The notes beneath the pieces are model-generated. The model was given only the letters and a program-made list of their open reading frames with translations, did no database searches and had not been told where the DNA came from. Of a stretch of DNA of 64,000 nt, positions 26,564 to 34,744 are shown piece after piece (position 1 is the first letter of the stretch; each line of letters starts with the position of its first letter). A program made the position numbers and the translations under genes. The stretch spans positions 1 to 64,000 of the forward strand of contig NZ_VKDE01000018.1 in NCBI RefSeq assembly GCF_007097485.1, given 5' to 3'. This DNA is from Carboxylicivirga sp. M1479 (GTDB lineage Bacteria > Bacteroidota > Bacteroidia > Bacteroidales > Marinilabiliaceae).

Positions 26564-28885
26564 ATGAGAAAACAAACGCTTGATAAGCGGCTATTGGTGG
26601 GGGGTGCGATTGATATTGTTATAAATATATGGCCGTTAAGATTTTTGTTTGCATTACTATTCATCACATATACTGCGAAAATTAGTGGTCAGGATTCCTT
26701 GGGTATAAAGCCTACCTATCAATATTCATTACTGGAGCTGTCGCAATTAAAGACCATTACCGGATCTATTAAAGAAGTCAAAGTCAATAAGTCACCTTCA
26801 AATATAACTGTTGTCACTGCCAAGATGATAGAAGACAGGGGGTATCAAACGCTGGTTGATATTTGTCAGGACATTCCTGGGTTTGATTTTATGCTTTATA
26901 ATGAAGGCAATGGAGAATACCCAACTCACAGTATGAATCGAGGCATAGGAGAGGTCGGGAATTCGGAGATATTGGTAATGGTAGATGGCATTATTCAAAA
27001 CAATATTAGTTTTAACTGGTCCTCTTTATGGACCTTTGAAAACATGCTCATTGATATTGAGCGAATAGAGATTGTACATGGACCTGGTTCTGTTATTTAT
27101 GGTGCACAAGCATTAACGGGAATCATCCACTTTATCACCAAGTCCAACCAAGAAAGGATAATCGTTAAGCCATTCTTTGGTTCATATAAAACACGCGGTG
27201 CCGATGTGTTGGTAGGGACTAAAATTGGTGAGTCGGCCCATTTTTCTTTAGCATTACATACCTTGTATTCAGATGGAGATAAAGGTTTAAATCGTTATGA
27301 TCCTGGTGAGTACTTTAAAGAGAAAAGATACCCTGTTTACTTTACTAAAGATTATAATTACGATGGTGATTTACTGTACAATCAACCCAATACGTCGTAT
27401 GGTGGTAAAGCTATTCCCGAGGGTTTCAACACAAGTCAAACTAGTTTTGCTATAAGAAGTAAGTTGCAACTAAAAAAGTCAACTTTGGGCTTTTTCTACA
27501 ATGATTATTTACGTGGTTACGGGCCTACCATTGTATCGTACGAATATGACTTAACAGATAAGGAGAATACAACGCATTATAGAACTTTTCATGCATATTT
27601 TAATAACAATGCGCCATTATCTGACAAGCTGCAACTAAATTCATCAGTCGTATTCAGGGGTACTAACATAATTCCTGATGGTGGATTTAAATATTTATAC
27701 CGATTCCCAAATCTGCGAAAAAGTTATGGAGCATATGCTTACCAAGGTTATATAGAGGAACGTCTGGATTGGAATGTCAATGAAAGAAATGATTTTTCTC
27801 TAGGTCTCAAAGCCAGTTTAAGTCGAAAAAGTGATCGGGTGGTTTCATTAGGTGATTATCCAAGCAATAAATACTCAACATCATCATCGTGGGATGAAGC
27901 GGTTAAGGATGATGGCAGCCTAAATGTTCCAAAAGCTTATCCGGTTTTTAATGTTAGTGAAGTTGCTTTGTTTGGTTTGTGGAATAAACAATGGAAGCAA
28001 TTAAGTTATTCCTTAGGATTACGTTATGATTATAGTTCTGAATTTGGTAATATTTTTAATCCGCGGATGACATTTGATTATCATCCATCAGATTATTTTG
28101 GAACTAAATTATTATTTGGTAAGGCATTCAGGCAGCCAAGTATTTTTGAATTGGTGAATGAGTTTAGAGGTAACCCAAATCTTATTCCCGAAAAAATTTA
28201 TACCTCTGAATTACAATTGCGAAGTCTCCTTTTTAATGAGAAATTATCTCTAAAAACGAACTTTTATTTATCTGTAATTGATGATCGCATTGGTAAGGTT
28301 AATGACCCCACATCTTTATCAGGCGAGCGATTCGAAAATATTGAACGAATGACGATAACAGGAATGTCTTTCGATTTAAATCGTCAATTACATAAGTACA
28401 TTCGGTATAATGTCAATTATAACTTTATCGTTGGCCTTGATAACAATGAAATTTACACCATTAATCGAACAGCAAAACATAAATTAAATGCTGGGCTTAA
28501 TACTGTTTTATTTAAAGAAAGAATTATTGGTGATATGCGCATGAATTGGGTTGGTAAACGAAAAGCACCAGATGAAAATGTTTGGATAAATACTTATGAA
28601 GGTGGATATGCACCATCCTATTTAAAATTTAATATGGCACTATCTTATAAGTTATCACCCAACCTAAAATTTCAGTTCGTCGTGAACAATCTTTTTGATG
28701 AACAGTTTTACGGTATTGGACGAGAGACCGGATCGGCCTTCGCGGATGATTATCATCATGAGTCAAATATAAATCCTGATGGTTTAATTCCGGCATACCA
28801 CCCACAACCAGGTAGAACATTTTTAATTAATATTACTTGGGAACAACCATCGAATATGATTACTAAAGCATGGGATAAAATCTAA
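26564..28885 (+). CDS. TonB-dependent outer-membrane receptor
   Basis: About 773 residues from the chosen ATG. An atypically long hydrophobic signal region (LRFLFALLFITYTAKISGQ near 30-45) precedes a plug domain: SPSNITVVTAKMIEDRGYQTLVDICQDIPGF, then VMVDGI and IEIVHGPGSVIYGAQALTGIIHFIT. The barrel follows with FGKAFRQPSIFEL and NLFDEQFYGIGRETG. It lacks the SusC N-terminal extension, so it resembles vitamin, siderophore or metal receptors. The neighbour 39 nt downstream is a YfiR-domain histidine kinase, so the two are probably co-expressed. The ligand cannot be told. Confidence 0.92.
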   Translation: MRKQTLDKRLLVGGAIDIVINIWPLRFLFALLFITYTAKISGQDSLGIKPTYQYSLLELSQLKTITGSIKEVKVNKSPSNITVVTAKMIEDRGYQTLVDICQDIPGFDFMLYNEGNGEYPTHSMNRGIGEVGNSEILVMVDGIIQNNISFNWSSLWTFENMLIDIERIEIVHGPGSVIYGAQALTGIIHFITKSNQERIIVKPFFGSYKTRGADVLVGTKIGESAHFSLALHTLYSDGDKGLNRYDPGEYFKEKRYPVYFTKDYNYDGDLLYNQPNTSYGGKAIPEGFNTSQTSFAIRSKLQLKKSTLGFFYNDYLRGYGPTIVSYEYDLTDKENTTHYRTFHAYFNNNAPLSDKLQLNSSVVFRGTNIIPDGGFKYLYRFPNLRKSYGAYAYQGYIEERLDWNVNERNDFSLGLKASLSRKSDRVVSLGDYPSNKYSTSSSWDEAVKDDGSLNVPKAYPVFNVSEVALFGLWNKQWKQLSYSLGLRYDYSSEFGNIFNPRMTFDYHPSDYFGTKLLFGKAFRQPSIFELVNEFRGNPNLIPEKIYTSELQLRSLLFNEKLSLKTNFYLSVIDDRIGKVNDPTSLSGERFENIERMTITGMSFDLNRQLHKYIRYNVNYNFIVGLDNNEIYTINRTAKHKLNAGLNTVLFKERIIGDMRMNWVGKRKAPDENVWINTYEGGYAPSYLKFNMALSYKLSPNLKFQFVVNNLFDEQFYGIGRETGSAFADDYHHESNINPDGLIPAYHPQPGRTFLINITWEQPSNMITKAWDKI

Positions 28886-28924
28886 AACATTACATTTACA
28901 ATACCAAAGTCAATAATCTATTAA

Positions 28925-30721
28925 ATGAATAAGGAGCAGTTTCGCCACATAGCCATAGTTTTACAGCTGTTGATAGTGACTGCCTTTAGTGATGTTCAGG
29001 CTCAACAAGTTGAGCGGTCAGAACTTATTGGTGCTTACATTTATAATTTCGCCCGCCTTTCGTCTTCAGATTTGCAAAAAGAAAAGTCAAGCTACAACAT
29101 TGTATTGATAAGTGAAGAGCCATCACTCATAACTGAGCTTAGAGCGCTTGAATCGAGTTTAAAAATCAATGATAAGGAAATTAAAATCTTTGTAGCCGAC
29201 GAAATAGAAGAGGAATATAAGCAAAGCTGTTTGATCGTAATTGGAGAAGACAAGCAGAAATTATACGATGAAGTTTTTGATAAGACCAAGGATTATGGTA
29301 CGCTGCTGGTGAGCATAAATAATCCGAATCCCCGGAATATTCTTTTTAATATTTATGATACACCAGATGGTAATCTTTTGTTTGAGATTAATAAAGGAAA
29401 TATATACGAGCGCAAGATCGGGATCAAAAGTGAGATTGAATTGATGGGTGGAACGGAGATCGATGTTAAAGAACTATACCTTCAAGCACAAAGCAAGCTT
29501 GTAGAATCCGAGAAGCAGCTAAATACTCTAAAATCAGTAATTGATAGCACAAATTCGATCATTGTGCGATCTGAGAAGGAAATTGAAAATTATAAAGGTG
29601 AGATTGAAGCATACAAAGAGGAAATGAAGCAGCAAAAGCTTCTATATGAACAACAATTTGAAAGAAGTAAAAACCTTTCGGATAAACTTATTGAACAAAA
29701 AAAAGAAGTTTCAGAAAGCAAAGTTTACTTGGGAGATATACAGGATAGTTTACATGCATTAAAACTAGAGTTGAATGCATCGAATGATGAAATTTATAAT
29801 AACAGGCAGATACTTAGTCGTCAGCGTGAAGCTATGAATACTAAAGAACTTACTCTGCAAGAGAAGAATAAGGTTATCAGCCAGCAAAAGAATACAGTAA
29901 TTTCGTTTATTATTGGTTTTGTCGTTGCGTTCATTATTTTAGTTCTTCTTTATCGAAGTGAAAAGCAAAAGCGACAACAGAACAAACTTCTTGCTAAGCA
30001 AAAACAGCAACTTGAGAAGCTAAATAGTACAAAAGATAAGTTATTTCGAATTATCTCACATGATTTATTGAGCCCATTTTCTGGTATGTTGGGTATTGCC
30101 AATATTCTGAATGTTAGTTATGGTGAATTGAATGAGAGCGAACGGAAAGAATACATTGAATTGATCAATGGAGAGATGGAGAATTATTTAAAACTCCTCA
30201 ATAATTTGCTGGAATGGTCCAGGTTACAAACGAATGATATTCAATTCTCGCCATCTGTTTGGAAGCTAATAGATGTCATTAAAACAGAAACAGATAATGT
30301 TAACATGAGTGCCTCTCATAAAGACATATCTATTTTATTTGATGATGATATGGAATACATGGTAAAAGCAGACAAAAACATGGTTTCTATTATGTTGAGA
30401 AACTTACTGATGAACGCAGTTAAATATAGTGACAAAGGCAGTATTGTTAAAATAAAGTGTCATGTATCAGGTAATGCAAATCCGAATTTAACCACCGTTT
30501 CTATTATAGATGAAGGAATTGGTTTTGACAAGCAAAATTTGGAGCTTGCATTAGATAATGGGGTTATGGCATCTAAACCTGGAACAATTGGTGAAAAAGG
30601 AACGGGACTTGGCTTGTTTCTATGTAATGAGTTTGCCGAAAAACATGGTTATAAATTAAAAGTAGAAACCGAGGTGGGGATTGGTAGTAAAATTAGTTTC
30701 TCCTTAGACTCAGTCTCCTAG
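28925..30721 (+). CDS. YfiR-domain (DUF4154) sensor histidine kinase
   Basis: A 598-residue membrane kinase. After a signal peptide (about 1-26) comes a YfiR-like domain (about 30-180) with AYIYNFARLSS, IVLISEEP and LLFEINKGNIYERKIGI, then a long coiled coil (about 185-318), a membrane helix near 322-342 and a kinase core with H379 in RIISHDLLSPFSGMLG, LLRNLLMNAVKYSDKG (N box), DEGIGFD and GEKGTGLGLFLC. The periplasmic YfiR part usually reports on redox or envelope state. No response regulator lies beside it. It follows the TonB receptor gene closely and may sense the result of its transport. Confidence 0.9.
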   Translation: MNKEQFRHIAIVLQLLIVTAFSDVQAQQVERSELIGAYIYNFARLSSSDLQKEKSSYNIVLISEEPSLITELRALESSLKINDKEIKIFVADEIEEEYKQSCLIVIGEDKQKLYDEVFDKTKDYGTLLVSINNPNPRNILFNIYDTPDGNLLFEINKGNIYERKIGIKSEIELMGGTEIDVKELYLQAQSKLVESEKQLNTLKSVIDSTNSIIVRSEKEIENYKGEIEAYKEEMKQQKLLYEQQFERSKNLSDKLIEQKKEVSESKVYLGDIQDSLHALKLELNASNDEIYNNRQILSRQREAMNTKELTLQEKNKVISQQKNTVISFIIGFVVAFIILVLLYRSEKQKRQQNKLLAKQKQQLEKLNSTKDKLFRIISHDLLSPFSGMLGIANILNVSYGELNESERKEYIELINGEMENYLKLLNNLLEWSRLQTNDIQFSPSVWKLIDVIKTETDNVNMSASHKDISILFDDDMEYMVKADKNMVSIMLRNLLMNAVKYSDKGSIVKIKCHVSGNANPNLTTVSIIDEGIGFDKQNLELALDNGVMASKPGTIGEKGTGLGLFLCNEFAEKHGYKLKVETEVGIGSKISFSLDSVS

Positions 30722-30888
30722 TTCGATGTGGGTAAGTGCTGGTTTTTTTGATATTCTTTACATCTGTAGTTAATCGGTTTGTTAAGTACAAAAATAGAAA
30801 ACGAGTGTTTTTTAGTCTTTTAAAAGTGATATAATCTCTTATTTTTTGAATTATAGAACGCCTTTTTACGTAATTGATTTTATAAATA

Positions 30889-31842
30889 ATGATTACAAGT
30901 ACATTCATACCTGTTTTTAAAGCAGTACTTTCCATATTTCTTATTGCCATCGCTAGCGGCATTATGGTACGTCGTCAAATAATAAAACAAAGCGACATTC
31001 AAAGCATGTCCCACATTACCATTGTAATTTTACTGCCTTGTCTATTCTTTGCCAAGATAATTAGTAGTTTCGATCCATCTGGTTTTGTGTATTGGTGGGT
31101 GCTTCCTTTGGTGGCCTTCGTTATGATAGGAGTAGCTTTGGGAATAGCTTATCTGCTTTTTTATAAACAACGCAAACAGAAGAAAGCCATTATGGCTGTT
31201 GCTTCGTTCATGAATGCCAATTATATGGTGTTGCCTATTGCCATTATGCTCTATTCTGTTGAGTTGGATGAGTTTTTGACCTATTGTTTCATGTTTATTT
31301 TAGGTGTTAGCACAGCTTTGTGGAGCATTGGTAAATACATGGTGACCTCGGGTGAAAACGAGTCCATAAAAATGAAAGAGATTGTTAACCCGCCTTTAAT
31401 AGCAAGTCTTGGATCTATACTTATTGTGTTATTGGGGCTGGAAAATTATATTCCATCAGCGATTATGATACCCGTCGATTTTCTGGGGCAGGCCGCCATT
31501 CCTATTGCGACCATTGTGCTGGGAGCGACGCTTGGTTCTATTTCAGTTCGACACTTACCACCCTTCTCCGACGTTATTAAGGTGGTGGGAATTAAACTAT
31601 TTCTAATGCCTGCTTTGGTAATCGCACTTTTATATTGGACTCAGTGGCTTCATGACTATCCCTTAATTGCCGATTTATTAGTGTTGCAGGCTTCTGTTGC
31701 GCCAGCCACATTGCTCATTGTTCAGGTTCGTAAATATGGTGGTAATGCGCAAGAAGTAGGTAGTATGATGCTGATCAATTACATTATTTGCCTCCTTACA
31801 ATTCCTGGCTGGCTAACTATCTGGCGAATGTTAATAGCATAA
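30889..31842 (+). CDS. AEC (auxin efflux carrier) family transporter
   Basis: The 317-residue protein is made of about ten hydrophobic helices arranged as two repeats, with the family hallmarks GIMVRRQIIKQSDIQSMSHI near the start and a late VLQASVAPATLLIVQVRKYGG. AEC permeases export or exchange small organic acids and related compounds. It lies 167 nt after the kinase gene in the same direction, without an obvious terminator between, so joint transcription is possible but unproven. Confidence 0.9.
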   Translation: MITSTFIPVFKAVLSIFLIAIASGIMVRRQIIKQSDIQSMSHITIVILLPCLFFAKIISSFDPSGFVYWWVLPLVAFVMIGVALGIAYLLFYKQRKQKKAIMAVASFMNANYMVLPIAIMLYSVELDEFLTYCFMFILGVSTALWSIGKYMVTSGENESIKMKEIVNPPLIASLGSILIVLLGLENYIPSAIMIPVDFLGQAAIPIATIVLGATLGSISVRHLPPFSDVIKVVGIKLFLMPALVIALLYWTQWLHDYPLIADLLVLQASVAPATLLIVQVRKYGGNAQEVGSMMLINYIICLLTIPGWLTIWRMLIA

Positions 31843-32082
31843 TTGCTCTTGCTATGGTTTAAAAGCTTATCCATTTAACGGAACAATATGTACGGGTCAA
31901 ACATCAAAAAATCACTTGGGTCTTATGGAGTAAATTTTTGATCAAATATGATTTAGGTAGTCATACCTGCTAAAGAATATTTGAGCCTATTAAAATAGCT
32001 TATTCAACGTTATGTCCTCAAACAGAAAAATCATGGTATTCTCAAAATCATTTGCTCAAAACCTTGAGTATTGGTGTTTCTA

Positions 32083-32290
32083 TGGGAGCTGGTTGTACCC
32101 GCGTCGTGTCGTAGTCGATACATCATCGTGTCTTCATCGGCAACGCGCGTAAGCGATAAAGATCCGAAGAAGACCCAACGAAGCCCCAAAGCAGGTACGA
32201 TGCAGTCCCAAAGCTCAATGCATGAACACTCATGTGTGAAGCGATGGCCGAACTAAGTTATTCCCGAATAGGAGTGTCTGCTTTTTTTTA
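32083..32290 (+). ncRNA. Candidate structured non-coding RNA (GC-rich island)
   Basis: A stretch of about 190 nt is clearly more GC-rich than its AT-rich surroundings, has no recognised protein, and ends in a run of eight T residues (32282-32289). Short complementary pieces can be seen, for example ACAC/GTGT around 32229-32240, and ACACTC with GAGTGT just before the T-run. A 61-codon frame crosses it but resembles no protein I know. The strand is inferred from the T-run. I could not match it to 6S, tmRNA, SRP or RNase P RNA. Confidence 0.35.
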
Positions 32291-32307
32291 TTGGTGAAGA
32301 AAAAAAT

Positions 32308-32958
32308 CTAATCTATACGTATCGGATGATTAATCCAATCATGGTTAAATGCCCTATATCGAATTCTTTGTAATTGTTCTTTGCTATATTGCTTATAATA
32401 CTTAGTAGGTTCACCTGACTTGGTAATGACTAGAGAAACTAAATCAGGTAAATTTTTACGTAACAAAAAATCGCGTATGTACTTTAAAGGGTAAGCGATG
32501 TTTGTTCCCAATTCAAGATCACTCTCTTGATTAAGCTGCTTAAAGTTGATGGTTTCCTGTTTAAATGCAGCACAGCTTAATACCGGTAATATTCTTTCAG
32601 CCAAACTGTGATTGGTGTCATCATCATAAACAGTTAAAGAGTCGTTATCACGCTTTTTATTGTCAATAGCTTTGAGGCACTGTAAGGTAGCTGTGTAGTT
32701 AATGTTTGTGGCATTAAAATTTCTGATAATACTTTCTAACATGTGTTTGGCCACGTGGTATGGCCAATTTTTATTGTCGCAAACATGCACAGGCCAGTGG
32801 GCTACATTTTTAAAAAGGGTTCTTTGCTGATGAAAATCGACATGGTAATCCACAGCCCAGGTTATTTCCTCTTCCGTTAACGCCTTAATATCACTTTTAA
32901 GATTATACGGATTTTTATAAGTAAAGGTGTTCCACCCGTTTTTTTGCCAGTCAAACAT
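32308..32958 (-). CDS. Hypothetical cytoplasmic protein
   Basis: A 216-residue protein rich in aromatic residues and His, with no signal peptide or membrane segment. Visible features are a start MFDWQKNGWNTFTY, the segment YHVDFHQQRTLFKNVAHWPVH, and a C-terminal RYRAFNHDWINHPIRID. I do not recognise the family and make no functional call. It stands alone on the minus strand between the GC-rich island and the sulfatase gene. Confidence 0.75.
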   Translation of the reverse strand: MFDWQKNGWNTFTYKNPYNLKSDIKALTEEEITWAVDYHVDFHQQRTLFKNVAHWPVHVCDNKNWPYHVAKHMLESIIRNFNATNINYTATLQCLKAIDNKKRDNDSLTVYDDDTNHSLAERILPVLSCAAFKQETINFKQLNQESDLELGTNIAYPLKYIRDFLLRKNLPDLVSLVITKSGEPTKYYKQYSKEQLQRIRYRAFNHDWINHPIRID

Positions 32959-33166
32959 GTGCTTTGAGTCTGCTTATTTCTATTTAAAAACAAAGGTAAG
33001 TAGTTTTCATTAACCACCTATAATGTGTGGCATCGAGATGGCTCTTTTTTAGCACTAAATTATCTCATTATATCACAATCTTATCATTTATTTCAAAATG
33101 TAAGGAGTGTTAGATACTATTGCCAATAGATTATTAAATACTTCTCAAATCAATAAAAAATAAAAC

Positions 33167-34624
33167 ATGCTAAAATTTTCAAGGGTACTATTTTCCCTTA
33201 TTGCTTTGTTCAGTTTAAATGCTTGTAACATTGAGTTAGATAATCAATCATCAGAAACCAAACAGCCCAATATTCTGTGGATATATGTAGAGGACTTAAG
33301 CCCGGATTTTGCTTGTTATGGCAATTCTATTGTTAATACGCCCAATGTTGATGCTTTGGCAAAGCAAGGTATAATGTACACCAATATGCACATGCCAGCA
33401 GCTGTGTGTTCTGCTGTGCGGTCTGGAATTATTACTGGATTAATGCCAACTACGATTGGTCTTCATAATCACCATAGTAGTCGTGATTTAGCATCGGCTA
33501 TATTTTTACCTGATTCGATAAAAACCATCCCTGAGATATTTAAAGAACATGGTTATTACACTTTTAATCATGGTAAGGATGATTATAACTTTTGGTATGA
33601 ACGTCGCAACCTTTATTCCGGTGCGTTCAGATCCATTGGTATGTATGGCATGCAAGGTTTAAAAAACGATTGGAAAGCTCGCAAGGAAGGGCAGCCATTT
33701 TTTGGACAGATTCAATTATACGGTAATAAGCATATTTACAATTCGAAATTTAAAAGTAAGGTTATTCGTCCTATTGATCCTGCTAAGATTGAAGTTCCAC
33801 CCTATTACCCCGATTCAGCATTTGTTCGACAGGATATGGCTGATCACCTGGAATGTATTGAGTTAACTGATCGCGAGGTGGGAGATATAATAACGCGATT
33901 AAAAGAAGATGGTCTTTTGGAAAATACTTACATCTTCTTTTTCTCTGATCATGGCATGCGTTTATGGCGTCATAAACAGTTTTTGTATGATGCTGGCACC
34001 AAGGTGCCATTTGTTTTGGCTTATTATGGTAATAATGGAGTGCTTCAAAAAGGAACAGTAAATAATGACTTGATGAGTGGACTGGATATTGGTACTACAA
34101 CTTTAGGATTAGCCAATATTGATATTCCTAACTATACCGAAGGTCAGGATTTTCTTTCAGACAATTACCAAGCACGTGATCATGTGATTTCGGTACGTGA
34201 TCGCTGTGATTTTACCATAGATAGAATTCGTTCTATTCGTACGAAACAATTCAGATACATACGTAATTATTTTCCAGATAGGCCTTATATGCAGCCTAAC
34301 TATCGAGATGAATGGATAATAACACAACGCATGAGATATTTATCTAATGCAGGTCAATTAAATAGTAGTGCCGCCTCATTCTGGAGTGAGGAAAGGCCTT
34401 CTGAAGAACTTTATGATGTCAATGCCGACCCACACCAGATAAATAATTTGGCTAACAACCCTGACTATGCCATCCAATTAAATGAATTGCGAACAAGACT
34501 GGAAGAGTGGGTGCTTAGTACTGATGACAAAGGACAATATCCAGAAGGTGATGCTGGACTAAAATTTATGTATCAACGTTGGTCGGAGCAGTGTGTAAAT
34601 CCTGAATATGATAAGTTTAAATAA
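33167..34624 (+). CDS. Family S1 sulfatase lipoprotein
   Basis: The 485-residue protein has a lipoprotein signal (FSLNAC) and an alkaline-phosphatase-fold sulfatase domain. NILWIYVEDLSPDFACYG supplies the metal aspartates. The motif C81-S-A-V-R85 (AAVCSAVRSG) fits C-x-(P/A)-x-R, whose Cys must be converted to formylglycine by a maturase not in this window. FFSDHGMRLWRHKQ carries the further Asp-His metal ligands. It removes sulfate esters from glycans. A beta-mannosidase follows 121 nt downstream, suggesting joint action on a sulfated or mannose-containing polysaccharide. Confidence 0.93.
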   Translation: MLKFSRVLFSLIALFSLNACNIELDNQSSETKQPNILWIYVEDLSPDFACYGNSIVNTPNVDALAKQGIMYTNMHMPAAVCSAVRSGIITGLMPTTIGLHNHHSSRDLASAIFLPDSIKTIPEIFKEHGYYTFNHGKDDYNFWYERRNLYSGAFRSIGMYGMQGLKNDWKARKEGQPFFGQIQLYGNKHIYNSKFKSKVIRPIDPAKIEVPPYYPDSAFVRQDMADHLECIELTDREVGDIITRLKEDGLLENTYIFFFSDHGMRLWRHKQFLYDAGTKVPFVLAYYGNNGVLQKGTVNNDLMSGLDIGTTTLGLANIDIPNYTEGQDFLSDNYQARDHVISVRDRCDFTIDRIRSIRTKQFRYIRNYFPDRPYMQPNYRDEWIITQRMRYLSNAGQLNSSAASFWSEERPSEELYDVNADPHQINNLANNPDYAIQLNELRTRLEEWVLSTDDKGQYPEGDAGLKFMYQRWSEQCVNPEYDKFK

Positions 34625-34744
34625 GAAGAATTCTTGAAATTAATCTTAGAAAATAAAATGTCTGCAGCACCAATTAAGCTGTTAGCAAAAAAGTTTATCT
34701 TATAAAACAAAAAAATAATACGAATTAATAAAAATTGAATCAAG

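Noticed and set aside
32071-32256. 61-codon frame in the GC-rich island
   Set aside because: Unusual composition, no homologue I recognise and no start signal; an RNA is at least as likely.
33407-33421. Inactive sulfatase because the motif lacks Pro (CSAVR)
   Set aside because: C-x-A-x-R is also an accepted formylglycine-generating motif, so activity is still expected.
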